Assembly (NCBI GenBank): GCA_947626465.1 | Contig: CANQSI010000056.1 | Location: 1-5,822, forward strand | Source: an uncultured Atopobiaceae bacterium | Lineage (GTDB): Bacteria; Actinomycetota; Coriobacteriia; Coriobacteriales; Atopobiaceae | Reading direction: 5' to 3' | DNA length: 5,822 nucleotides | In this document: positions 1 to 4,695 of the stretch, piece after piece | How the letters are laid out: every line of letters begins with the position of its first letter | Numbering within the stretch: the first letter of the stretch is position 1 | The notes under the pieces: model-generated | Databases searched by the model: none | Seen by the model: the letters and a program-made list of their open reading frames with translations, nothing else | What the model was told of the DNA's origin: nothing | Translations under genes and position numbers: made by a program

Positions 1-89
1 CCCTCGTAGACGCCGAGCGACACGTCGCGAAGCACGCGGCGCGTGGGCCACTCGAGCCCCACATGGTCGAGGCTGCAGAGGATTGCCAT
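1..89 (-). CDS. ABC-type ATPase, probably ABC-F family (N-terminal fragment)
   Basis: Only the first 29 codons are visible; the gene runs off the left edge. It starts at an ATG three bases after the coaB TAG stop (TAG-CGC-ATG), so it is very probably in the same transcript and translationally coupled; the only ribosome-binding candidate is a weak GGCGGGA inside the end of coaB. The fragment begins MAILCSLDHVGLEW and continues with RRVLRDVSLGVYEG. This matches the opening strand of ABC nucleotide-binding domains: a hydrophobic strand, an aromatic residue, then 'vL.dVSl.v..G' just before the Walker A loop. Beginning directly with this strand and lacking any leader is typical of soluble ABC-F proteins (EttA/Uup/ribosome-protection type) but also of transporter ATPases. 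Walker A lies outside the window, so the ABC-F assignment is an inference; the ABC ATPase call itself is more secure. Confidence 0.6.
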   Translation of the reverse strand, partial: MAILCSLDHVGLEWPTRRVLRDVSLGVYE

Positions 90-92
90 GCG

Positions 93-773
93 CTATCCCG
101 CCAGCATCTCGGCGAGCTTCTCCACCAGAAGCCTTGCCACCTCATCCTTGGGAAGCAGGGGGAGCTCCACGATGCCCGACGAAGAGACGAACGTCACCTT
201 ATCGGTATCGGAGCCGAACGTGGAATCTGCTCGGGATACGTCGTTTGCCACGATGAGGTCGCAGCCCTTCCCGGCGAGCTTCTCCTCGGCATGGGCGATG
301 AGATCGTTCGTCTCGGCGGCAAACCCTATCACCACCCGCTCCCCCTTCTCGGCGGAAAGCGTTTGGAGGATGTCTGCGGTTTCCTTAAGCTCGAGGACCA
401 TGAGCCCGCCCTCGTCCTTCTTGATCTTTTTGGCCTTGGGATGTGCGGGAGTGAAGTCGGCCACGGCTGCCGCGAGGATGGCAGCATCGACCTCGCCAAA
501 CGCTCGCTCGCACGCCTCGAGCATCTCCGCCGCCGACACCACCTCCACGAGCTCCACGCCCTTGGGATGGGGGATGTCCACGGGGCCGGAGACGAGTACC
601 ACGTGCGCACCGGCATCGCGCGCGGCGCGCGCGATGGCGTAGCCCATCTTCCCGGAGCTCGCGTTTGCGATGTAGCGCACGGGATCGATGGCCTCGTGCG
701 TGGGCCCTGCAGTGATGAGTACGCGCGTGCCCTCGAGCACCCGTGCCCTTCCCGCCTCCGCGCAGCCTTCCAT
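93..773 (-). CDS. coaB: Phosphopantothenate-cysteine ligase (CoaB), stand-alone
   Basis: CoaB joins 4'-phosphopantothenate and cysteine using a nucleotide triphosphate (CTP in the usual bacterial enzyme), making phosphopantothenoylcysteine for CoaC in cytosolic CoA synthesis. From the ATG at 773 it is 226 residues. The nucleotide-binding start TAGPTHEAIDPVRYIANASS runs from residue 21, followed by GKMG at 41-44; the Asn in the IxNxSSGKMG motif is the position of E. coli Asn210. Further family motifs are AAAVADFTP (101-109), KIKK (116-119, position of E. coli Lys289), GFAAET (150-155) and ANDVS (176-180). The ligase therefore looks intact. I chose ATG 773 because GAGGGG (781-786) sits 7 bases upstream and the domain begins about 15 residues later; an in-frame TTG at 830 and ATG at 788 have no good ribosome-binding site. 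Most bacteria fuse this domain to CoaC; here it is in another frame, 79 bases after coaC. It resembles the ligase half of a fused CoaBC. Confidence 0.93.
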   Translation of the reverse strand: MEGCAEAGRARVLEGTRVLITAGPTHEAIDPVRYIANASSGKMGYAIARAARDAGAHVVLVSGPVDIPHPKGVELVEVVSAAEMLEACERAFGEVDAAILAAAVADFTPAHPKAKKIKKDEGGLMVLELKETADILQTLSAEKGERVVIGFAAETNDLIAHAEEKLAGKGCDLIVANDVSRADSTFGSDTDKVTFVSSSGIVELPLLPKDEVARLLVEKLAEMLAG

Positions 774-775
774 GG

Positions 776-786
776 CCCTCCCCCTC
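776..786 (-). promoter_or_regulatory. Ribosome-binding site of coaB
   Basis: The minus strand reads GAGGGGGAGGG just before GCC-ATG. GAGGGG lies 7 bases, and GGGAGG 3 bases, from the ATG at 773. This purine run decides the coaB start, since the in-frame TTG (830) and ATG (788) lack one. Confidence 0.6.
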
Positions 787-791
787 ATAGA

Positions 792-823
792 CGTGGGGCC
801 CGAGACGAACCTCGAACCCCACG
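792..823 (-). other. RNA hairpin in the coaC-coaB gap
   Basis: On the minus (mRNA) strand, CGUGGGGUUCGAG pairs with CUCGGGCCCCACG, giving 13 consecutive pairs (11 Watson-Crick, two U-G) around the six-base loop GUUCGU, which contains UUCG. On the opposite strand the two U-G positions become C/A mismatches, so the uninterrupted stem exists only in the sense RNA. It ends five bases before the purine-rich ribosome-binding region of coaB. There is no U-run after it, so an intrinsic terminator is unlikely; a translation or RNA-processing element is possible. Its existence as a structure is read from sequence; its function is inferred. Confidence 0.45.
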
Positions 824-852
824 CACGCAATCGATGTTCGGCGCCCCTTAGC

Positions 853-1890
853 TTACGCGTCGAGCTTGGCGATCTCGTCGAGGCACGCCTTCACGATCGT
901 ATCCACCGGCGCGAGCTTGCCCTCGCCCCAGTCGCCGCACACGAGATAGCCCTCGGCGGGCTCGAGCACGATGATTCCGCGATCGCGCAGCGTCTTCACG
1001 TTGGCTTGCGTCGCGGGGTTCTTCCACATGTGCACGTTCATGGACGGACACACGATCACGGGCGAGGTGGCGGCGAGCACCGTCGCGGCTACGCAGTCGT
1101 CTGCGAGTCCGTGGGCGAGCTTCGCGATGCAATCGGCGGAGGCCGGAGCCACCACGATGAGGTCGGCCCACTCGGCGAGCTCGATGTGGGGCAGCTGGGA
1201 CACGGGCCAGTCGAAGAGGTCGTAGGCCACGGGGAGGTCGGTGAGCGCGGCAAAGGTGGCAGGCCCCACGAACTCGCAGGCAGCAGGCGTCATGGCCACC
1301 GCCACGTCCAAGCCGCCCTTCTGGAGGCCGCGCACGACCTCGCATGCCTTGTAGGCGGCGATCGAGCCGCTCACGCACACCGCCACGCCGCGCACGTCCT
1401 CTCCCTCGAGCTCTTCCTCGAGCAGCGCGTCGGCAACCTCGTCCATGAGCACGAGCTCGGCATCCACCGCGCTCATGTCGCTGGCATCGAGATCCACCAC
1501 GGCCTCGGTTACGATCTCGGACGCCATGGGGAGGTCATCTTCCTTCTCGGGCTTCTTGGCCTTCCGGGTGCGCTTGGGCTTCGGCTGCTCGTCTTTCGCC
1601 TCGCTCTTGCGCGGACGGCCGCGACGCCCAGTCTTCGCGGGCTTTTCCTTGGGATCGAGGCCCGTTTCCTTCACGACGATGATGCCCTTCGAGGGATCTT
1701 CCTTGTCCACGTGCACGCCCACCTTCATGCCGAGGCTCTTTCCGGCGTTGCGAGCGCGCTGCGTGAAGCGGCTGAAGCTTTCGATTTCATCCGGCTGGAG
1801 GTCGATGGCGACGCTTGCGTTCGCCTGCTTACCTGTGAGGGCGTCCTTGATGGCCTTTGAACGCTCGGACATGGGTCGACCGGTGGGCAT
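853..1890 (-). CDS. coaC: AT-hook / phosphopantothenoylcysteine decarboxylase (CoaC) fusion protein
   Basis: The protein is 345 residues from the ATG at 1890, which has AGGAAGG seven bases upstream. The C-terminal part (about 167-345) is a complete flavin-dependent CoaC that decarboxylates phosphopantothenoylcysteine to phosphopantetheine: GSIAAYK (175-181), HIELAEWADLIVVAPASA with catalytic His235, PSMNVHMW with Asn285, and VCGDWGEGK with Cys318, equivalent to E. coli His75, Asn125 and Cys158. Ahead of it are three parts not found in ordinary CoaC: an unrecognised segment (1-75) with a probable helix then strands; a very basic stretch (81-113, 16 of 33 residues Lys/Arg) containing the AT-hook-like GRRGRPRKS at 88-96; and an acidic linker (114-166, 20 of 53 Asp/Glu, one Lys). 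The frame is open throughout and internal Met codons have no convincing ribosome-binding site, so a genuine fusion is favoured. DNA or nucleoid binding is inferred from the motif only. CoaB follows as a separate gene. Confidence 0.9.
   Translation of the reverse strand: MPTGRPMSERSKAIKDALTGKQANASVAIDLQPDEIESFSRFTQRARNAGKSLGMKVGVHVDKEDPSKGIIVVKETGLDPKEKPAKTGRRGRPRKSEAKDEQPKPKRTRKAKKPEKEDDLPMASEIVTEAVVDLDASDMSAVDAELVLMDEVADALLEEELEGEDVRGVAVCVSGSIAAYKACEVVRGLQKGGLDVAVAMTPAACEFVGPATFAALTDLPVAYDLFDWPVSQLPHIELAEWADLIVVAPASADCIAKLAHGLADDCVAATVLAATSPVIVCPSMNVHMWKNPATQANVKTLRDRGIIVLEPAEGYLVCGDWGEGKLAPVDTIVKACLDEIAKLDA
1603..1629 (-). other. AT-hook-like segment in the CoaC fusion protein
   Basis: Codons 88-96 encode GRRGRPRKS. 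The Gly-Arg-Pro core flanked by Arg/Lys is the defining AT-hook pattern, which binds the minor groove of AT-rich DNA in eukaryotic HMGA proteins and in several bacterial regulators. It sits within a wider Lys/Arg/Pro-rich tract (bases 1552-1650) that includes KPKRTRKAKK. Such a tract could also bind RNA or acidic partners non-specifically. Confidence 0.6.
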
Positions 1891-1897
1891 GTGGTTT

Positions 1898-1907
1898 CCT
1901 TCCTCTC
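1898..1907 (-). promoter_or_regulatory. Ribosome-binding site of the AT-hook/CoaC gene
   Basis: The minus strand reads GAGAGGAAGG followed by AAACCAC and ATG (1890), giving AGGAAGG at 7-base spacing. This selects the ATG at 1890 over the longer open frame reaching back to 2082, which overlaps the DUF164 gene and encodes low-complexity Arg/Pro/Ala-rich sequence. Confidence 0.65.
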
Positions 1908-1910
1908 TCG

Positions 1911-1928
1911 GCCAGCGGAGGCGCTGGC
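1911..1928 (-). other. Hairpin just upstream of the AT-hook/CoaC ribosome-binding site
   Basis: GCCAGCG-CCTC-CGCTGGC forms a perfect 7-bp, all Watson-Crick stem with a 4-base loop. It ends three bases before the GAGAGGAAGG ribosome-binding site and leaves that site single-stranded. No U-tract follows. With the hairpin at 1950-1980 it fills much of the 80-base gap. A role in RNA stability or ribosome access is possible but inferred; a 7-bp GC stem can arise by chance in this composition. Confidence 0.35.
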
Positions 1929-1945
1929 GTGTTTCCTTGCATAGC

Positions 1946-1980
1946 GAAAGGACGCTCGAGGCCGCGGGCCTCAGGCGTCC
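1946..1980 (-). terminator. Terminator-like hairpin across the DUF164 stop codon
   Basis: On the minus strand GGACGC(C)UGAGGCC pairs with GGCCUCG(A)GCGUCC around a CGC loop: 6 bp, one C-A mismatch, one U-G pair, then 6 bp. It is followed by UUUC, a short U-tract. The TGA stop (1971-1973) is inside the 5' arm. The shape fits an intrinsic terminator or attenuator with a weak U-tail, as is common in high-GC genomes. It would separate the sulfur/Nif3/DUF164 genes from the CoA genes, or lower read-through. Termination is not proven. Confidence 0.45.
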
Positions 1981-2696
1981 TCTTCTCCCACAATGAGGAT
2001 GCGGCGGCAGTAGGGGCACTGCGAGATGGGCGCGTGGTGCCATGCGTCCTCCACCGAGCGCGGCTCGAGTGCCATGCGACACACGCTCGGGCGATTGCCG
2101 TGGAGCTCCTCGACGGCAAGGCCATCGAAGCGCTCGAGGGCCCGCTCATACGCATCCACCAAGCCTTCGTCGAGCGTGGCCTCGAGCTCTTGGCGCTCTT
2201 CGAGGAGATGGGTGCGCTTTTCGGAGGCGCCTTGCACCGTTTCGCGGATCTCGGCCTTGACCCTCTCGATCTCGCGATCGAGCTTCGCCTTCGCGGCGAG
2301 CGCCTCGTCCCTTTTCTGGGCGAGCGCATCGTTTTGCTCGAGGGCGTGTTCGGCGGCGTAATTCACCTTATCGAGGCGCTTCATGAGGGAGGCGTGCTGC
2401 TCGTTCGTCCACGCCTGCTGGCGATGGTCCATCGCCTCGGCGCGGGCCCGCTCCTTTAAAGCCTCGATCTCTTCGCTGAGGTGCTCCTGCTCGCGCGAGA
2501 GATCCTGAAGGTCCATCTCGCTATCCTTCACTCGGCCCGTGAGCTGCGTGATGAGCGCTTGCACGCGCTTGGCGGCGTCGAGGAGCGCCTTTAGGCGATC
2601 CAGCGCGCCGGGATGCTTCTCGAGCGCCTCCAAACGGGCGATCTCGAGATCCACGCGCTGAAGCTCGAGCAGGGTGGCACCACGTGAGCGCCCCAT
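1971..2696 (-). CDS. DUF164 coiled-coil protein with degenerate C4 zinc ribbon
   Basis: A 241-residue protein of the DUF164/C4-type zinc-ribbon family (Helicobacter HP0958/FlgZ and mycobacterial Rv2229c relatives), close to the usual family length. Residues about 8-195 are almost continuous charged heptad-type helix (LLELQRVDLEIARLEALE at the start, LEERQELEATLDEGLVDAYE near the end), expected to fold into a long antiparallel coiled-coil hairpin. The C-terminal ribbon normally has two CxxC pairs. The second is intact (QCPYCRRIL, Cys227 and Cys230), but the first reads RPSVC, leaving Cys206 alone with Pro203 at the other ligand position. The biochemical role is unclear; FlgZ binds RpoN and flaA mRNA, and roles in protein or nucleic-acid binding have been proposed. 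The ATG at 2696 has GAGGGAGG four bases upstream. It lies 38 bases after the Nif3 gene, a pairing also seen in mycobacteria (Rv2229c-Rv2230c, from memory). Its ribosome-binding site may be folded into a hairpin. Confidence 0.88.
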   Translation of the reverse strand: MGRSRGATLLELQRVDLEIARLEALEKHPGALDRLKALLDAAKRVQALITQLTGRVKDSEMDLQDLSREQEHLSEEIEALKERARAEAMDHRQQAWTNEQHASLMKRLDKVNYAAEHALEQNDALAQKRDEALAAKAKLDREIERVKAEIRETVQGASEKRTHLLEERQELEATLDEGLVDAYERALERFDGLAVEELHGNRPSVCRMALEPRSVEDAWHHAPISQCPYCRRILIVGEEDA

Positions 2697-2731
2697 CCGA
2701 CCTCCCTCAAGTCCTCGGTGAGAAGGATCGG
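2697..2731 (-). promoter_or_regulatory. Hairpin enclosing the DUF164 ribosome-binding site
   Basis: On the minus strand CCGA-U-CCUUCU (2721-2731) can pair with GGGAGG-UCGG (2697-2706): 10 pairs including two U-G, one bulged U, and a 14-base loop. The 3' arm is the whole ribosome-binding site and spacer, ending one base before the ATG. Such a fold would repress independent initiation. It starts three bases after the Nif3 stop codon, so a ribosome finishing Nif3 could open it, giving translational coupling. Pairing is read from sequence; coupling is inferred. Confidence 0.4.
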
Positions 2732-2734
2732 CCC

Positions 2735-3622
2735 CTAGAGCAGGCTCCAGTGGATGCCCTCTTCGAGCACGTGGACGGGAATCCCCACTACGAGCTCGCG
2801 CGCAACGTGCCCGAGGAAACGCGCATAGGGCAACTCGGAGACGTCATGGCCGATCACGATCACGCTCAGATTATCATTATCCGGCGTTTTCCTATTAATC
2901 AATTCCATCAAACGGTGGTAGGAATCCTCGCCGCACACGATCGTGTGGGCGCCACGCGCTGCCGCGTCGAGGGCGAGCTCGCCCGCAGAACCCGAGAGAT
3001 AGGCTATCGTACCTGCGGCTACGTTCCTCGGATCGAATGCTTCCCGGCGAAGCGGGAGCCTCGTGGCCCCGTAGGCCTCGCCTGCGGCATTGGTGTTCGT
3101 TTTATGGATATCAACCGGAATTTCATTCGTATGCGCGTTCCATAGGATGGGATGGGCCCCGAGCTTTTCCTTGAGGACGTTTCCGAGGTCGCCCACGGAA
3201 AGGCCGTTCCCGTCGAGGAGGGCGCCATAGCCCTCTGCGCATGCGCGGCCGAGATACGTAAGCCCCAGTTCGTTCGCGAGGAAGCGAAGCGCCTCTTCCG
3301 AGCGATCGAGGTTCGTGTGGAGCGCAATCAGGCCCACCCCGCGCGCGATGGCCGCCCAGAGCGCAGCACTGGCAGTTGAATCGGAGGAGGAGGGCGTGAT
3401 CGTCCTCGGGGGCTCAAGGTAGACGGGGTGGTGCGTGAGGAGGACGTTCGCCCCTGCGTCGCAAGCCGCCCGCACGGCACAGGCGGTGGGGTCGAGCGCG
3501 CAGAGCACCCCCTCGATCCTTGCCGAGGGATCGCCCACGGAAAGCCCCACGCGATCCCAATCCTCCGCGTCGCTCGCCGGAAACCTCTCGAGAAGCTGCT
3601 CCTCGAAATCGGCGACCTTCAT
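2735..3622 (-). CDS. Nif3/YqfO-family dinuclear metal-binding protein
   Basis: A 295-residue member of the Nif3-like family (E. coli YbgI, B. subtilis YqfO), often annotated as 'GTP cyclohydrolase 1 type 2 homolog'; the true substrate is not settled. Expected metal ligands are all present: LLTHHPVYLEP (His64, His65), ALHTNLDRS (His102, Asp106) and GHDVSE near the C-terminus (His259, Glu263, where most members have GHYxTE). The N-terminal signature is DRVGLSVGDP (23-32), a variant of the common WDNxGLxVG. The second conserved signature, usually GExxHH, is CGEDSYH (230-236). A polar NRKTPDNDN loop before GHDVSE makes that segment longer than I expect. It lacks the large central insert of the ~370-residue members. 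The ATG overlaps the mnmA stop as ATGA, with GGAGG (3630-3634) seven bases upstream, so it is coupled to mnmA. Codons for residues about 163-176 and 238-251 are markedly AT-rich for this region. Confidence 0.92.
   Translation of the reverse strand: MKVADFEEQLLERFPASDAEDWDRVGLSVGDPSARIEGVLCALDPTACAVRAACDAGANVLLTHHPVYLEPPRTITPSSSDSTASAALWAAIARGVGLIALHTNLDRSEEALRFLANELGLTYLGRACAEGYGALLDGNGLSVGDLGNVLKEKLGAHPILWNAHTNEIPVDIHKTNTNAAGEAYGATRLPLRREAFDPRNVAAGTIAYLSGSAGELALDAAARGAHTIVCGEDSYHRLMELINRKTPDNDNLSVIVIGHDVSELPYARFLGHVARELVVGIPVHVLEEGIHWSLL
2870..2902 (-). promoter_or_regulatory. Possible weak internal promoter in the Nif3 gene
   Basis: Inside an AT-rich patch the minus strand carries TTGATT (2897-2902, 4 of 6 to TTGACA), a 15-base spacer, and GATAAT (2876-2881, 5 of 6 to TATAAT), with a second GATAAT directly after it (2870-2875). 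It points towards the DUF164 gene, whose ATG is about 175 bases downstream. The 15-base spacer is short, and the patch is coding (MELINRKTPDNDN), so this is a low-confidence candidate. Confidence 0.2.
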
Positions 3623-4695
3623 CGCCCCTCCTCCCCTTGGAAGGAAAACACCACGTCTTCGATGGTTCCCTCTCCAAGCACCACGTCATCGCAATAGAGC
3701 ACGGCGGATTGGCCCGGCGCGGCGAGCGGATGGCGCTCGGAAAAGCGCACGCGAGCACGATCGCCCCCATCGAGCTCGATCTTTGCGGGGAGCGCCTCGG
3801 CGCGGTAGTGGGTCTGCACGCACACGTCGAGCTCCGAGAGCGCGTGAGGGGGCACGCTCAGCGTGAAGTCCGAGAGCGCGAGCTCGCGCGCCCGAGGGGC
3901 CTTCCCATGCGTCACCGTCACGCGCTTCGAGGGCGCGTCGATCTTCGTGACGAACCATGGACCGCCCGAGAGGTGGAGCCCCTTTCGCTGCCCCACGGTC
4001 ACGCTCGCGATGCCGTGGTGGAGGCCGAGCACCTCGCCCTCCTCCGTGACGATCTCGCCAGGCTCGAGCGCCTCGGACGCCAGCTCCGCGATCACGTCCT
4101 TGTACGAACCATCCGCGGCAAAGCACACGCCTTGGGAATCCGCCTCTTTCGCCGTAGGGAGGGAGAGGTCCGCCGCGATCGCGCGCACCTCGCGCTTCTC
4201 CAAGGACGCGAGGGGAAACTCCAGCCGCATCCTCTGCTCTAAGGGAAGCCGCGCGAGGAAGTAGCTCTGGTCCTTCGAGAGGTCGGCTGCGCGCGCGACC
4301 CTCGGCACGCCATCTTCGCCTTGGACCATGCGCGCGTAGTGGCCGGTGAGCACCCTCTCGGCGCCGAATTCGTCCGCCACCTCCAAGAGCGCCTTGACCT
4401 TCAGCGCGGGATTGCAAAGGGAGCAGGGATTGGGGGTGCGCCCGCTCGCGTAGGCGCGCGCAAACGGCTCTACCACACGCTCGCGGAAGGCGCCTGCCAC
4501 CTCCCGCTCCACGTAGGGCACCCCGAGAAGCTCGGCCGTCTCCTCCGCGAGGCTTCGCGCTGCCCTTGGGGGAATGCTCGCATCGCCCCCTCGCATCACG
4601 AGGAGGCAGGCGATGGGGTCTCGCCCCTCGCGCTTCGCCCGCGCCACCACGGTCGACGAATCCACGCCGCCGGAAAAGCCCACGACCACGCTCAA
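3619..4695 (-). CDS. mnmA: tRNA-specific 2-thiouridylase MnmA
   Basis: MnmA adenylates the C2 position of the wobble uridine in tRNAs for Lys, Glu and Gln and replaces oxygen with sulfur, giving s2U34. The 358-residue protein (E. coli about 368) has the PP-loop SGGVDSS (8-14), the catalytic segment TPNPCSLCN with Cys94 at the nucleophile position, TGHYARM (117-123), KDQSYFL (141-147), and DSQGVCF with the persulfide-accepting Cys191. HHGIASVTVGQRKGL (226-240) opens the central domain; a C-terminal beta-barrel (about 285-350) ends in APGQSAVLYCDDVVLGEGTI. Cys91 makes a CxxC with Cys94, where E. coli has Asp. The start is a TTG at 4695 overlapping the desulfurase stop as TTGA; GGAGG (4703-4707) lies exactly 7 bases upstream, better placed than for the in-frame GTG at 4689. 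Sulfur is presumably delivered by the adjacent cysteine desulfurase. Confidence 0.96.
   Translation of the reverse strand: MSVVVGFSGGVDSSTVVARAKREGRDPIACLLVMRGGDASIPPRAARSLAEETAELLGVPYVEREVAGAFRERVVEPFARAYASGRTPNPCSLCNPALKVKALLEVADEFGAERVLTGHYARMVQGEDGVPRVARAADLSKDQSYFLARLPLEQRMRLEFPLASLEKREVRAIAADLSLPTAKEADSQGVCFAADGSYKDVIAELASEALEPGEIVTEEGEVLGLHHGIASVTVGQRKGLHLSGGPWFVTKIDAPSKRVTVTHGKAPRARELALSDFTLSVPPHALSELDVCVQTHYRAEALPAKIELDGGDRARVRFSERHPLAAPGQSAVLYCDDVVLGEGTIEDVVFSFQGEEGR

Noticed and set aside
774..830. A longer coaB from the TTG at 830
   Set aside because: The nearest purine run, AAGGGG, is about 14 bases away, the added residues match no family sequence, and the strong site before ATG 773 fits better. 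It is not excluded.
63..851. A 262-codon plus-strand open frame opposite coaB
   Set aside because: It has the low-complexity His/Arg/Leu composition of a shadow frame, while the minus strand has all CoaB motifs.
1446..1553. A possible internal start giving a free CoaC from Met122, Met139 or Met149
   Set aside because: None of these ATG codons has a convincing ribosome-binding site on the minus strand, so a single fused product is favoured.
688..1860. A 390-codon open frame on the plus strand opposite CoaC and its AT-hook region
   Set aside because: It encodes His/Arg/Leu/Gly-rich sequence with no recognisable motif, and the opposite strand carries a clear CoaC domain. Long antisense open frames are expected in high-GC coding DNA.
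1891..2082. N-terminal extension of the AT-hook/CoaC frame back to 2082
   Set aside because: It would overlap the DUF164 gene by more than 100 bases and encodes Arg/Pro/Ala-rich sequence. The ATG at 1890 has a well-spaced ribosome-binding site.
2697..2734. A transcription terminator between the Nif3 and DUF164 genes
   Set aside because: The stem there has no U-tract and its 3' arm is the ribosome-binding site itself, so it reads as a translational element.
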